43,186 bases of DNA from an uncultured bacterium (GCA_937949555.1 CALEDV010000032.1:1-43186), one strand, 5' to 3'. Shown: positions 16,551-25,992, counted from the first letter of the stretch. Notes: generated by a model not told the origin, from the letters alone. Program-made: numbers and translations.

Positions 16551-16988
16551 TTATAGTTTAAGTAGCGGCAAACCAACAGCAGGGTCAAACTCCCTGACCG
16601 CATTGATACCCTTCATCTCTATTATTACAACCTCAAGCACGAGGAAGGTCTTTGTGTCCGCTCTGAGACATCCCATCTTGACGGTATCACTCTTCCCAAA
16701 GGCGCAGTGCATGTGCACCTTTGGTTCATCGCCATGCCAAAATATAGTGCCTGTAGCGACAGTCTCATAGCTCTCATCAATCTCACGCCATTGCGGTTTT
16801 GGCGGCCTCTCCTTGTCATTCTCTGGTCCAACTACAAAGCGTCCCTTTTTTATCCCCCCAAGGACGAATAAAACCGCGGCCCTAAGGTCCTCCTTTTTAG
16901 CTATCTCCTGAAGCCCCTCCAAAATATTGTCATTATCCTCAAAGAGAGCCATAAAAACCCTGCCCTGCTGTCCTACCTGGTATTTCAT
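16551..16988 (-). CDS. PPC/DUF296 domain protein
   Basis: Single-domain PPC (plants and prokaryotes conserved, DUF296) protein of 145 residues. Visible family features are an opening beta-strand with GQQGRVFMALFEDNDNILEGL, a central LGGIKKGRFV, and the histidine pair in KVHMHCAFG, which may bind metal. Plant relatives are AT-hook DNA-binding proteins, but the bacterial stand-alone forms have no proven function. GGAGG lies five bases before the ATG. It sits 14 bases after the GT9 gene and 22 before the aminotransferase. Confidence 0.8.
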   Translation of the reverse strand: MKYQVGQQGRVFMALFEDNDNILEGLQEIAKKEDLRAAVLFVLGGIKKGRFVVGPENDKERPPKPQWREIDESYETVATGTIFWHGDEPKVHMHCAFGKSDTVKMGCLRADTKTFLVLEVVIIEMKGINAVREFDPAVGLPLLKL

Positions 16989-17002
16989 CGTTCCTCCATA
17001 AA

Positions 17003-18019
17003 TTAACTTATGACCCTTTCAAGGGCATCGTAAACTTCTTGAACAGATATATTATTCATACAACTGTCTTTTGAGCAAGATTTTTTGTAACAGGGGGCAC
17101 AATCAAGGGATGACTTTATAACGATATTGTTTGTTCCATAGGGGCCTGTGCGCATCGGATTTGTCGGTCCAAAGAGGGCAACGACTGGCTTGCCTAAGGC
17201 AGCAGCAATGTGCATGGGTCCGGTGTCGTTGGTTATTACAGCACGACAGTTGCTGATTATGTAGATCATGTCCTGAATGCTTGTGTCGCCTATAGCATCT
17301 ACTGCCTTGTCTCCTGAGAGTGCGGCAATCTGGCTGCCCGCTGATTTGTCTGAGACTCCTCCTATTAGCACTGACCTGTGATCGAGCATATCTATCAATG
17401 CTGCAAAGCTCTCGGGGAGCCACTTTTTGGTCTGCCATCGCGCCCCTGGTATTAGCACATAGAATGTGCCCATTTTTGATACCAAGTCCCTTGCGGATGT
17501 TCCTGGATTAAACTCTGGGAAAGGAAAGTTGATAGGGGATTTGCTGCAGCCAAGGGCATAGGCTATCTTCATATATCTGTCAACGGCGTGTATGTCTGAG
17601 CCGCCTTTAACGGTGTGATTGTAAAAGATAGGGCTCCCTTCTCTGGCATCGGAAAAACCTATCCTCACAGAGGCACCTGTTGATACAGTGATCAAGGCGC
17701 TCCTTAGAAGTCCCTGCAAGTCTATGGCAATGTCATATCTGCCGCCTTTGAGTCTTTCAAAGAGACGTGCAATCTCTTTGCCTGTAAAGGCAATGTTTTT
17801 TAGCGCCTTCCAGTCATCCTTATTGATCACTATTAGGTCATTGATCATTCTGTGTCCTAAGAGCAGTCCCTCCAAACCCTTTGCTATTACCCAATCAATC
17901 TCAACATAGGGGTAAGAGGTCTTTAATGCATTCAGAACAGGCAAGGCATGAACTACATCGCCCATTGAGCTTGGTTTGACTATCAGTATCCTGGAGGGTT
18001 GGCGGATCAATTGAGACAT
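17003..18019 (-). CDS. glycosyltransferase family 9, lipopolysaccharide heptosyltransferase-like
   Basis: GT9 enzyme, closest in appearance to heptosyltransferase I (WaaC), which adds heptose to the lipid A-Kdo core. The N-terminal ILIVKPSSMGDVVHALPVL motif and the C-terminal NDTGPMHIAAALGKPVVALFGPTNP sugar-nucleotide motif are clear. A Cys-rich stretch (CAPCYKKSCSKDSC) near the C-terminus is common in GT9. It is the first gene of a six-gene minus-strand operon. No ribosome binding site is seen, and TTGAAA/TAATTT boxes lie close to the start, so the mRNA leader may be very short. Confidence 0.85.
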   Translation of the reverse strand: MSQLIRQPSRILIVKPSSMGDVVHALPVLNALKTSYPYVEIDWVIAKGLEGLLLGHRMINDLIVINKDDWKALKNIAFTGKEIARLFERLKGGRYDIAIDLQGLLRSALITVSTGASVRIGFSDAREGSPIFYNHTVKGGSDIHAVDRYMKIAYALGCSKSPINFPFPEFNPGTSARDLVSKMGTFYVLIPGARWQTKKWLPESFAALIDMLDHRSVLIGGVSDKSAGSQIAALSGDKAVDAIGDTSIQDMIYIISNCRAVITNDTGPMHIAAALGKPVVALFGPTNPMRTGPYGTNNIVIKSSLDCAPCYKKSCSKDSCMNNISVQEVYDALERVIS

Positions 18020-18038
18020 AGATTATTAAATTAGCATA

Positions 18039-18056
18039 TTGAAATCATAGTTTCAA
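18039..18056. repeat. inverted repeat TTGAAA-N6-TTTCAA in the divergent promoter region
   Basis: Six-base arms at 18039-18044 and 18051-18056, 20 bases upstream of the GT9 start. On the minus strand the TTGAAA arm overlaps a possible -35 box. It could be an operator; the match is short enough to be chance in AT-rich DNA. Confidence 0.25.
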
Positions 18057-18275
18057 AGCAGTTGTGCCCTGCATAAAATACCTTTGGGTTGATAAAGCGT
18101 CTTCAAATTGCTTAAATTAATCAATCAAAAAGGAGAATCTGATTGCCTTGCTTCAATGGTTTTAAAAGAGCGAGCTTTTTCAATCATGTGGTTATTTATA
18201 GGGTCATACACAGATGCCTATCAAATTGTGTCTGTGCCTTAGTATTAACCTTACAAAGGGGAGGCATAGTCTCTC

Positions 18276-18629
18276 ATGAATATTGCCGTTCTTTTTAATC
18301 TCTCCCTTATACTCTCTATCAGTATCCTTTCTGGTTTTACCGGCTGTGGTGAGGATGACGAATCCTTGAGGATGCTCTTCAGTGAAGCGCTCAAACAACA
18401 GGGCTACAGTGTTATTGATGCCTGTGATGGCGAGGAGTCTTTGAGGTGCTTAGCTGATAGCAGCCCCCTTGTGTCTGCCCTGGTATCTACCTGTAATTCT
18501 GAGGAGTTTACAGAGGGTTGCCCAAAGGACCTCCTGTCTCAGAGCATAGCAGACAGGTTAGAGATAATTGTAATTGACAGCGGATCAAGACAGAGAGAGG
18601 GGGATATTGTAAGGGATTTGATTTTGTGA
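18276..18629 (+). CDS. small hypothetical protein, secreted/lipoprotein-like start and receiver-like segment
   Basis: 117 residues, no firm family. Residues 1-23 form a hydrophobic signal-like stretch ending in GFTGC, a loose lipobox with Cys24. Residues 27-62 (EDDESLRMLFSEALKQQGY, then DACDGEESLRCL) resemble the start of a CheY-type receiver. The later phosphoacceptor Asp and the conserved Thr/Lys are not visible, so any receiver would be degenerate. AAAGGGGAGG sits 11 bases before the ATG, supporting translation. The gene ends 26 bases before the SprA-related gene and is probably co-transcribed. The two readings (lipoprotein or receiver remnant) conflict and cannot be settled here. Confidence 0.55.
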   Translation: MNIAVLFNLSLILSISILSGFTGCGEDDESLRMLFSEALKQQGYSVIDACDGEESLRCLADSSPLVSALVSTCNSEEFTEGCPKDLLSQSIADRLEIIVIDSGSRQREGDIVRDLIL

Positions 18630-18655
18630 TAGCATTGGTTATAGGACTTTAAAGG

Positions 18656-19450
18656 ATGAATATAGGCAATAATATATACCAACAGGCAGTAATCTATAAC
18701 CAGTACGGAAGAGCGCAGAACTACGACAGGAGAAACCAGGATTTTTCCAGTGATAGCGCCTCTAAGGACAGGGAAGTATCTAATGTAAAGGACAGGGCAA
18801 CTATTTCAAAGGATGCCTTAGATTCTTCTATTGCTGCAAAGGACAAGGGGGCCTCAGACAAAGAAAAAGAGCAAAAAATACAGCAAGAGGTGCAGAAACT
18901 TAGGGCAATTGAAGAAAAGGTCAAGGCACACGAACAGGCGCATAAATCTGCTGGAGGACAGTTTGCAGGCGCTGTAAATTATTCATACACCACAGGTCCC
19001 GATGGCAAGAGATACATTACAGGCGGAGAGGTGCAAATACAGATAGTTCAGGGTAAGACTCCTGAGGAGACCATTAGAAATATGGAGGTAGTAAGAAGGG
19101 CAGCCCTTGCACCTGCAGATCCTTCACCCCAGGACAGGGCAGTAGCGGCTCAGGCAACCCAGATTCAGCAACGTGCCAGGGCTGATCAGGCCAAATTGAA
19201 GGCTGAGCAAGATAAGGGAAAAGACAGGGGAGACCCTGCTGAGGGCGCTAAAGACAACACCTCTACAGGCAGCGCTTTATCTAAAGGCGGAACAAAGGAT
19301 ATCTCTTCTGTAGCTGGATCTGATGATAAGGGCATTCAATCAATGCCACAGCAAGGTCTCTTTAGAAAAGGCATTAATCAGTCCGCTCATAGCACTTACA
19401 GAAAGGTCTCCTCTATTGTTAACGAAAGCGGATTTTCATTGTTTGCCTAA
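18656..19450 (+). CDS. SprA-related putative metalloprotease
   Basis: Matches the SprA-related family (catalogued as putative metalloprotease, CJM1_0395 type). The core is KVKAHEQAHKSAGGQFAG with an HExxH zinc-type motif at His92-Glu93-x-x-His96, followed by YSYTTGPDGKRYITGGEVQ and a PEETIRNMEVVRRAALAPADPSPQDRAVAAQA block typical of the family. The N-terminal ~90 and C-terminal ~80 residues are low-complexity, rich in Ser, Lys and Asp. There is no signal peptide. Catalytic activity is inferred from the motif. The last 15 bases overlap the convergent solute-binding protein gene. Confidence 0.8.
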   Translation: MNIGNNIYQQAVIYNQYGRAQNYDRRNQDFSSDSASKDREVSNVKDRATISKDALDSSIAAKDKGASDKEKEQKIQQEVQKLRAIEEKVKAHEQAHKSAGGQFAGAVNYSYTTGPDGKRYITGGEVQIQIVQGKTPEETIRNMEVVRRAALAPADPSPQDRAVAAQATQIQQRARADQAKLKAEQDKGKDRGDPAEGAKDNTSTGSALSKGGTKDISSVAGSDDKGIQSMPQQGLFRKGINQSAHSTYRKVSSIVNESGFSLFA

Positions 19451-21019
19451 GTCTTGCCGTCTCTTGGAGATGGACAATCCCTTGTCCATGGTGTATATGG
19501 GATATGTATCGAATTCCTCTATCCACTGCTGCCTTGCAACATAGTCAGTCCTGTGCCAAAAGGGTATCAGGGGCATATCACTAAGGATAATTTTTTCAGT
19601 CTCTCTGTAAAGACTGAGGGACCTGTCCTTGTCAGGGTCTCTTCTTGCCTGATCAAGTAAGGCATCAACCCTTTTATTGTCATACCTTGTCCTGTTTCCC
19701 CCATAGCCCTTGTTGGAGGAGTGAAAGAGTGGATAGAGAAAGTTTTCTGGCTCCGGATAGTCTGCCCACCAACTTAACCAGAACATATCGGCATGTCCTT
19801 TGTTGACAGCCTCTTTGAAGGCACTCCATTCTATTTGTCTAATCTCTATCTTGATGCCCACCTCTTTGAGATAATGTTGTATTATCTCCGCAAGGTCAAT
19901 TACATCCTGTTCTGCTGTAATTAGCATAAGCGCCTTTACTTCCTTACTGCCAATCTCAGCAAGTATCTCTCTGCTCTTTGTGGGGTTGTATTCAAAGGCA
20001 TTATCCACTACCCAATTTCTCAACAGGTCTGGAACAATTCCCTTTGCCAGCCTGCCCCTCTTTTCCATAAAGGTATTGAGTATCTTTTCTCTGTCTAAGG
20101 CATGAGCAACGGACTGCCTGATTCTTCTGTCTTTAAAGGGTGGCTTCTCACAGTTCATTCCCAGATAGTAGGTATTGAGTCCCTGTGAGCCGCTCATCAA
20201 GCCCTTCCATTTTGGGTTTTTGATGAATCTTGAGTAGGCAGAGGCAGGGATGCCAATAACATCAAGATTGCCAATCTCAAACTCTGTGATGGCAGTAATA
20301 TCTTCGGGAATTATTCTATAGACAAGCCCCCTGAATCCTTTACTTAAAGGTAACTTATTCTGATCAGCGAGGAGATGTATCTCTCTGCCAGGAATCCGCT
20401 TCTGCAGATAATAGGCACCTGACCCGCAGGGCTTAAAGGAGAATTCTCTGCCAAGACGCTCTACCTCCTCCTTTGGCACCACATAGGCTGCAGGCATTGT
20501 CAACATGCTAAGGAAGGGCGGAAAGGACTCCTTAAGCCTTATCTCAAAGACCTTACTGCTTTGTGCATTGAAGGACAGCACCCTCTCAAAGACCCATCTA
20601 TTAGGGGATATTGCCTGTTTATCCAATATCCTGTCATAGGAATACTTAAAATCGTATGCTGTTACGGCTCTCTGGTTGCAAAAATACTGATCTTCTCTGA
20701 GATAAAACCTGTATAGCCTTCCCTTATCAAGTATTTCCCATCTTTCTGCAATGTCTGGGACTATCTGTAGAGAGTCATCAAGTTTTACAAGCCCCTGATA
20801 AATCTTTGCTGCAATAGAGGCGTTGTTTACATCGGTAATAAAGGCAGGGTCAAGGGTTGCCACATCGGCATTCAGTCTAAAATAGATCAGGTCTGGTAAG
20901 GGTTTTTCGGAAGGGCATGATCGCAGGGATAGTAGTAACATAAATATTGCCAGACTTAAACAAACACCCAGAGGGAAAATATTTTTTGCTAATTTAGGCT
21001 TGTTCCTTATCTGCCTCAA
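19436..21019 (-). CDS. peptide ABC transporter solute-binding protein (family 5, DppA/OppA type)
   Basis: Extracytoplasmic binding protein of SBP family 5. The N-terminus has a positively charged start, a hydrophobic segment and LRSC, which may be a lipoprotein cysteine. Family blocks are seen: LNADVATLDPAFITDVN, IYQGLVKLDDS, PDIAERWE, CGSGAYYL, DRRIRQSVAHALDREKI and the C-terminal WWADYPEPENFLYPLF. The likely start is TTG at 21019, 26 bases inside the upstream transporter gene, with no good ribosome binding site. No permease or ATPase is adjacent; the dppC-like gene at 4791-5636 is the only other dipeptide-transport gene in the window. Confidence 0.88.
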   Translation of the reverse strand: MRQIRNKPKLAKNIFPLGVCLSLAIFMLLLSLRSCPSEKPLPDLIYFRLNADVATLDPAFITDVNNASIAAKIYQGLVKLDDSLQIVPDIAERWEILDKGRLYRFYLREDQYFCNQRAVTAYDFKYSYDRILDKQAISPNRWVFERVLSFNAQSSKVFEIRLKESFPPFLSMLTMPAAYVVPKEEVERLGREFSFKPCGSGAYYLQKRIPGREIHLLADQNKLPLSKGFRGLVYRIIPEDITAITEFEIGNLDVIGIPASAYSRFIKNPKWKGLMSGSQGLNTYYLGMNCEKPPFKDRRIRQSVAHALDREKILNTFMEKRGRLAKGIVPDLLRNWVVDNAFEYNPTKSREILAEIGSKEVKALMLITAEQDVIDLAEIIQHYLKEVGIKIEIRQIEWSAFKEAVNKGHADMFWLSWWADYPEPENFLYPLFHSSNKGYGGNRTRYDNKRVDALLDQARRDPDKDRSLSLYRETEKIILSDMPLIPFWHRTDYVARQQWIEEFDTYPIYTMDKGLSISKRRQDLGKQ

Positions 21020-22049
21020 GGTTGATATCTCTGAATATCTGCAGTACCGAGAAGAAAAGGGCTATCACCAAAGGACCCGCAATTAGGCCAATCAGCCCAA
21101 AAACGCTGAGTCCTCCGAGGACGCTGAAGAAGATGACAAGCACAGGGAGTTTTGTCCTGCTGCCTATAATAATGGGCTTCAGGATGTTGTCTATCATACT
21201 TATGCCAAAAACACCTACAACCACAAGGATAATGCCCTTAATAATGCTTCCCTTCACAAAAAGATATATGGCTGCCGGCGCCCATACTGCTGAGGCTCCT
21301 ACAAGGGGAACAAAGGATATAACTGCGGTGGCAGCGCCCCACAGGACCGGAGATTTAAAACCAAGAAGCGAGAGGGCAATCCCAGTAAGAAGCCCTTGAA
21401 GAACAGCCACAATGACCCCGCCATAAACGGTTGAGACAATTATATCCCTCATCTGATTACCAAGGTTGACCTTTTGAGACTCTGAAAAGGGCATATAATC
21501 CTTAATGCTCCTTATGAAGAGGTTTCCATCTCTGAGCAAGAAGAAGATTGTAAAGATCATGATTACAAAGTTGACTATCAACCCAAGCACATTGCCAATA
21601 TTCTTTGTTATGTTTGATATGATGTTCATACCCAATCCCGAGAGGCTCTCCAGGAGTCTTTTTTCCATCTCCTGTGCAGAGATATTAAAGATTGAGAGTA
21701 TCTTCTGAAAGACCTGATAAACCCTTGGATGTTCAATGAGGTCTTTAAAAATATCTGCATCACCTTCACGAAGATGGATTGCAAAGGCCCTTATCTCCTC
21801 AATGAGCATGAAGGTAATGTATGAAAAGGGGCCTACTATGATCACAATGATAACAAGAAGGGTGATGAAAGAGGCAAGACTCTCAAGGGGGATATACTTT
21901 TTGATAAGGGCATAGAGGGGATAAAAAATTAGTGATAGCACTACTGCCCATGCTATGGGCGCTAAAAAGGGCAGTATCAGGAGATAGGTCAGATAACCAA
22001 GCCCAAGGGTGATTATGCCCAAACCTAATAGATAAAACCTTTTATTCAT
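20994..22049 (-). CDS. AI-2E family transporter (PerM/TqsA-like membrane protein)
   Basis: Polytopic inner-membrane protein of the AI-2 exporter superfamily, with about eight hydrophobic segments. Characteristic regions are the N-terminal FLAPIAWAVVLSLIFYPLY, a long soluble loop (roughly 95-150), the FFLLRDG motif, and the C-terminal DNILKPIIIGSRTKLP...FFSVLGGLSVFGLIGLIAGPL block. Substrates in this superfamily vary from autoinducer-2 to sodium/proton exchange, so the function is open. I prefer ATG at 22049; an in-frame TTG at 22091 would add 14 residues. Confidence 0.87.
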   Translation of the reverse strand: MNKRFYLLGLGIITLGLGYLTYLLILPFLAPIAWAVVLSLIFYPLYALIKKYIPLESLASFITLLVIIVIIVGPFSYITFMLIEEIRAFAIHLREGDADIFKDLIEHPRVYQVFQKILSIFNISAQEMEKRLLESLSGLGMNIISNITKNIGNVLGLIVNFVIMIFTIFFLLRDGNLFIRSIKDYMPFSESQKVNLGNQMRDIIVSTVYGGVIVAVLQGLLTGIALSLLGFKSPVLWGAATAVISFVPLVGASAVWAPAAIYLFVKGSIIKGIILVVVGVFGISMIDNILKPIIIGSRTKLPVLVIFFSVLGGLSVFGLIGLIAGPLVIALFFSVLQIFRDINLEADKEQA

Positions 22050-22118
22050 CCTGTCTGTTTGTATCGCTCCATCATTGAATGAGCAGGGCAACGAAAAATA
22101 TTTGATAAGCTCAGGGCA

Positions 22119-22124
22119 ATTATA
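22119..22124 (-). promoter_or_regulatory. candidate -10 box of the AI-2E transporter gene
   Basis: A perfect TATAAT on the minus strand, but with no good -35 hexamer at 16-18 bases. It lies 28 bases upstream of the alternative TTG start and 70 upstream of the preferred ATG. Confidence 0.3.
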
Positions 22125-22231
22125 ATACCATAAATCCCATTGGCTTCGTGAAAAGGACAGGGCAATAAAAATTTTTCCCCTTGTCTTAGGTCTTCATCGC
22201 TGACAATAAAAGCATCTTTAGCGGAGGTTTT

Positions 22232-23173
22232 ATGAGAAGAATTGCGCTTGTTCTGTGGGTAATAATGTTATTGAACTGTAAAGCTGAAGCATCAATATTG
22301 CTCGATAGGGTAGTAGCCATAGTGAACAAAGAGGTTATTACCTGGAGCGACCTTTACAGGAATATGGAGTTTGAGGCCCTTGAGAGTGTCAAGAATATGA
22401 GCCCCCAGGAAAAAAAAAGGATATTTAAGGAGAATGAACACTCCTTCCTTGAGACAATGATAGATATGAAGCTACAGCTTCAAGAGGCTGAAAGGAGAGG
22501 CATGAGTATCTCAAAGGAGGAGGTTAATAATGCCATTGAAATGATAAGAAGCAAATATGGCATGACAGGGGAAGATTTTCAGAAGGCTATCGCTCAAGAG
22601 GGGTTTCAGTTAAAGGACTATCAGAAGAAGCTTGCAGAGCAGATGCTGCTTAGCAGGATAGTTGATCAGGAGGTGCGCAGCAAGATCATTATCTCTGAAG
22701 AGGATGTGGATAGGGCAATCAAAAACAACAGCTCCATAGTGAAGGAAACTGAAGGTTATGTGATAAGCATCTTAACCCTAAGCAAAGACGGTTCTATGGA
22801 GGCCCTTGAGGCTCAGGCTGTAGAGATATTAGAGAGGCTTAAAAAGGGAGAATCCTTTGCAGAACTGGCGAGGCAGTATTCTGCAGACCCTTCAGCGAAG
22901 GCAGGAGGTGCACTGGGATTTGTAAATAAAACAGATATATCCCCACAACTCATGAGCATCCTTGAGGGATTAAAGGAACAGGGCATAAGCGAACCTTTCA
23001 GGACGGACAGAGGAGTCAGCATAGTAATGCTCCATCAGAAGAGGGAGATCAGAGGAGAAAAGGAGCTTAGAGAGGCTGTGCGGCAGAAACTGGCAGAGGA
23101 GGGCTTTAACAGACAATACAAAAACTGGATAAAGAGTCTCAGAGAAAGGTCCTATGTGGAGATCAAGATATAA
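22232..23173 (+). CDS. surA: SurA-like periplasmic peptidyl-prolyl isomerase/chaperone
   Basis: Periplasmic chaperone likely to assist outer-membrane protein folding. A signal peptide covers about residues 1-20 (RRIALVLWVIMLLNC...AEA). The SurA N-terminal domain follows with DRVVAIVNKEVITWSDLYR. A single PpiC rotamase domain spans about 172-265, with FAELARQYSADPSAKAGGALGFV. E. coli SurA has two rotamase domains, so this is the short form. CGGAGG lies five bases before the ATG. It starts a run with the rluB-like gene two bases downstream. Confidence 0.87.
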   Translation: MRRIALVLWVIMLLNCKAEASILLDRVVAIVNKEVITWSDLYRNMEFEALESVKNMSPQEKKRIFKENEHSFLETMIDMKLQLQEAERRGMSISKEEVNNAIEMIRSKYGMTGEDFQKAIAQEGFQLKDYQKKLAEQMLLSRIVDQEVRSKIIISEEDVDRAIKNNSSIVKETEGYVISILTLSKDGSMEALEAQAVEILERLKKGESFAELARQYSADPSAKAGGALGFVNKTDISPQLMSILEGLKEQGISEPFRTDRGVSIVMLHQKREIRGEKELREAVRQKLAEEGFNRQYKNWIKSLRERSYVEIKI

Positions 23174-23175
23174 CC

Positions 23176-23967
23176 ATGGAGTTAAGAATCCAGAAATTCC
23201 TTGCCCAGATCGGGGTGGCTTCACGGCGGAGGGCTGAAGAGTTAATCAAAGAGGGAAGGGTTACTGTTAATGGCAAGGTTGCAGAGATAGCCATGAGGAT
23301 TGATCCCAGCGAGTGTCATATAAAGGTTGACGGCAAACTCCTGACATCCCCAGAACAAAGGGTATATTACCTTTTCTATAAACCAGTTGGGGTTGTATCC
23401 ACCCTGACAGACCCAGAGGGCAGGGCATGCCTTTCTGACTTTATTGGCAGGATTAAGTACAGACTTTTCCCCGTAGGAAGACTTGATTTTAACTCAGAGG
23501 GTTTAATGATACTCACTAACGATGGCGACCTTGCAAACAGGATATTGCATCCCTCAAGAAAGATACCCAAAACATACCATGTAAAGGTTAGCGATGAACC
23601 CTCAGAGGCTTCAATAGAAAGACTCTGTAAGGGTATCTGGCTTGAGGAGGGCAAGACAGCCCCAGCAAAGGTGAAGATGCTGCGAAAGACCAGCAGTAAT
23701 GTATGGCTTGAGATGGTGCTTTATGAGGGACGCAAGAGGCAGATCAGGCGAATGATTGAAGGCATTGGTCACAGTGTCTTGAAGCTCCGGAGGGTGAAGA
23801 TAAATGGTCTATCCTTAAATAAACTAAAACCTGGAGAGCTCAGAGAGATGACTGAGGAAGAACTGAAGCGGCTTAAAGAGGAGATTCAGGGAGAGGGGGA
23901 GCGCAGAGTTTCCTATGGACAGATCAAGGGTAGGGGCTTCAATAGGGATCTAAAGGGTGCCAATTGA
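23176..23967 (+). CDS. rluB: 23S rRNA pseudouridine synthase, RluB/RsuA family
   Basis: Converts a specific rRNA uridine to pseudouridine. An N-terminal S4 RNA-binding domain (RIQKFLAQIGVASRRRAEELI) precedes the catalytic domain. The catalytic Asp104 is in GRLDFNSEGLM, and the GRKRQIRRM motif lies near 190-200. The basic C-terminal extension (KRLKEEIQGEGERR to the end) favours RluB over RsuA. The start is two bases after the surA stop. Assignment to the large-subunit enzyme is likely but not certain. Confidence 0.88.
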   Translation: MELRIQKFLAQIGVASRRRAEELIKEGRVTVNGKVAEIAMRIDPSECHIKVDGKLLTSPEQRVYYLFYKPVGVVSTLTDPEGRACLSDFIGRIKYRLFPVGRLDFNSEGLMILTNDGDLANRILHPSRKIPKTYHVKVSDEPSEASIERLCKGIWLEEGKTAPAKVKMLRKTSSNVWLEMVLYEGRKRQIRRMIEGIGHSVLKLRRVKINGLSLNKLKPGELREMTEEELKRLKEEIQGEGERRVSYGQIKGRGFNRDLKGAN

Positions 23968-24032
23968 GATGCGGACAAGGGGTTTTAAAATCATAGATTA
24001 ATAACTCGTGTTAATAAGGAGGATATAGGAAA

Positions 24033-25820
24033 TTGTACAGGAACATTGGCTGTGGAGAGGTTTCTGAATCAGATATAGGCAGAACAGTTGCCCTCGCAGG
24101 ATGGGTCTTCAGACGCAGAGATCACGGTGGCCTTATTTTCATAGATTTAAGAGACAGAAGCGGTATTGTGCAGGTGGTCTTTAGCCCAGAGGTCTCCTCA
24201 GAGACCCATAGGGCAGCCCATGGTCTGAGGGCTGAATATGTTATATCTCTCAGCGGTGATGTCAGAAAGAGACCTGAGGGCACAGAGAATCTCAATCTAT
24301 CAACGGGTGTTGTAGAGGTGTATGCTGGCGCCATGACTCTTTTAAACAAATCGGCGCCTTTGCCCTTTTCAATAGAAGATTCTGAGGGCGCCTCGGAGTA
24401 TCTCCGATTGAAATACCGTTATTTGGATATACGGAGAAGTCAGGTGCAGGAAAACCTTATTAAAAGGCACAAAATAAGCAGATATATAAGAGACTTCTTA
24501 GATAAAGAGGGCTTTCTTGAGATTGAAACCCCTATGCTCACCAAATCAACCCCCGAAGGCGCCAGGGATTTTCTTGTGCCAAGCAGACTCAACCCAGGAG
24601 AATTCTTTGCCCTCCCCCAGTCGCCTCAGATATTCAAGCAGATTCTGATGGTTGCAGGTCTTGAACGTTACTTTCAGATCGTTAAATGTTTCCGGGACGA
24701 GGATCTCCGTGCAGACCGTCAGCCTGAATTTACACAGGTTGATATGGAGATGTCCTTTGTGGACAGCGAAGACATAATGGGAATAACTGAGGCAATGATT
24801 AGAGGGCTTTTCCGGGAGACCGCAGGCATTGAGCTTAGCGACAGCTTTGAGAGGCTTACATATAATGAAGCCATTGAAAGATACGGCACTGATAAGCCCG
24901 ATCTGAGATTTGCCCTTGAGCTTGCCGATGTGAGTGAGCTTGCAGCCACAAGTTCTTTCAAGGTCTTTCTTGAGGCGCTCAATCAGGGCGGTATTGTAAA
25001 GGCCCTTAGTGGCAAAGGCATGGCGGGACTGTCGCGCAAGGAGATAGATATGCTTACCCAGGATGCCCAATCCTACGGCGCTAAGGGGTTGGGCTGGATT
25101 AAAATAAAAGAGGGTTTTGACTCTCCAATTGTGAAGTTTTTCCCCCAGCAGACCCTAACAGCCATTGCAGAGAGGCTCAAGGCAGAAGAAGGAGACCTGA
25201 TGATGTTTGTTGCTGACAAGAAAGATACAGTAAATGGAGTTTTAAGCAGACTCAGAAATGAGTTAGGCAGAAGACTGAATCTAATCAAGGAGGGTTTTAG
25301 CTTTCTTTGGATTACTGATTTCCCTCTCCTTGAGTGGAATGAGGAGGAGGGACGTTTTGAGGCAATGCACCATCCCTTTACTTCACCCTTAGATGAGGAT
25401 ATTGAAAGGATTATATCCGGAGACATTGAACTTGCAGGTAGGAGCAAGGAACTGTCTTCTATGAAGGCAAAGGCCTATGATATTGTGCTTAACGGTTATG
25501 AGATAGGAGGCGGCAGCATTCGTATTCACAGGGCAGATTTGCAAGCCATCATGTTTCAGATGCTTGGGATATCTCAGGAAGAGGCCGATAGAAAGTTTGG
25601 ATTCTTAATGGAGGCGCTCAGTTATGGGGCTCCTCCTCACGGTGGCATTGCCCTTGGGCTTGACAGGCTTGTGATGCTCATGACAGGGGCTAGTTCTATT
25701 AGAGATGTGATTGCCTTCCCGAAGACCCAAAAGGGGCAGTGTCTGTTAAGTGGCGCACCCTCTGCTGTGGAACACAAGCAGCTAAGGGAGCTTTATATAA
25801 AGACAACTATTGCACTGTGA
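24033..25820 (+). CDS. aspS: aspartyl-tRNA synthetase, probably non-discriminating (aspartate--tRNA(Asp/Asn) ligase)
   Basis: Class IIb synthetase of the bacterial type. An N-terminal OB anticodon domain (1-~105) is followed by the catalytic core, with motif 2 [14 protein letters not shown] and motif 3 [13 protein letters not shown], and a GAD insertion. His31 (RRRDHGG) and Gly83 (RPEG) match the two positions known in Pseudomonas aeruginosa AspRS (His31, Gly82) to relax anticodon choice. It probably also charges tRNA-Asn and would need GatCAB. The start is TTG, preceded by AAGGAGG at 24015-24021. It lies 65 bases after rluB. Confidence 0.95.
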   Translation: MYRNIGCGEVSESDIGRTVALAGWVFRRRDHGGLIFIDLRDRSGIVQVVFSPEVSSETHRAAHGLRAEYVISLSGDVRKRPEGTENLNLSTGVVEVYAGAMTLLNKSAPLPFSIEDSEGASEYLRLKYRYLDIRRSQVQENLIKRHKISRYIRDFLDKEGFLEIETPMLTKSTPEGARDFLVPSRLNPGEFFALPQSPQIFKQILMVAGLERYFQIVKCFRDEDLRADRQPEFTQVDMEMSFVDSEDIMGITEAMIRGLFRETAGIELSDSFERLTYNEAIERYGTDKPDLRFALELADVSELAATSSFKVFLEALNQGGIVKALSGKGMAGLSRKEIDMLTQDAQSYGAKGLGWIKIKEGFDSPIVKFFPQQTLTAIAERLKAEEGDLMMFVADKKDTVNGVLSRLRNELGRRLNLIKEGFSFLWITDFPLLEWNEEEGRFEAMHHPFTSPLDEDIERIISGDIELAGRSKELSSMKAKAYDIVLNGYEIGGGSIRIHRADLQAIMFQMLGISQEEADRKFGFLMEALSYGAPPHGGIALGLDRLVMLMTGASSIRDVIAFPKTQKGQCLLSGAPSAVEHKQLRELYIKTTIAL

Positions 25821-25851
25821 GTTTTTGATAAATATACGGCTTCACTTTGCA

Positions 25852-25923
25852 AAGGGATAATAAAGAATAACCACTTACCTATGTTCTCTGTGGTTAGCCG
25901 CTTGATTTGCGTTTATATCCCTT
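25852..25923. repeat. nested inverted repeats
   Basis: Outer arms AAGGGATA (25852-25859) and TATCCCTT (25916-25923) enclose inner arms TAACCAC (25868-25874) and GTGGTTA (25890-25896). The inner stem has a 15-nt loop. Both arm pairs are exact. The nesting allows one extended folded RNA from either strand. Confidence 0.45.
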
Positions 25924-25967
25924 CGGTATTTAATTTAAGGGGCAGTCCTTTGAAAGGTCTAATCCAA

Positions 25968-25992
25968 ATTGCATGCATTCAATCCATGCAAT
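25968..25992. repeat. 8-bp hairpin ATTGCATG/CATGCAAT
   Basis: Exact arms at 25968-25975 and 25985-25992 with a 9-nt loop. It lies between two converging genes, without a flanking T-run on either strand. Confidence 0.45.
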
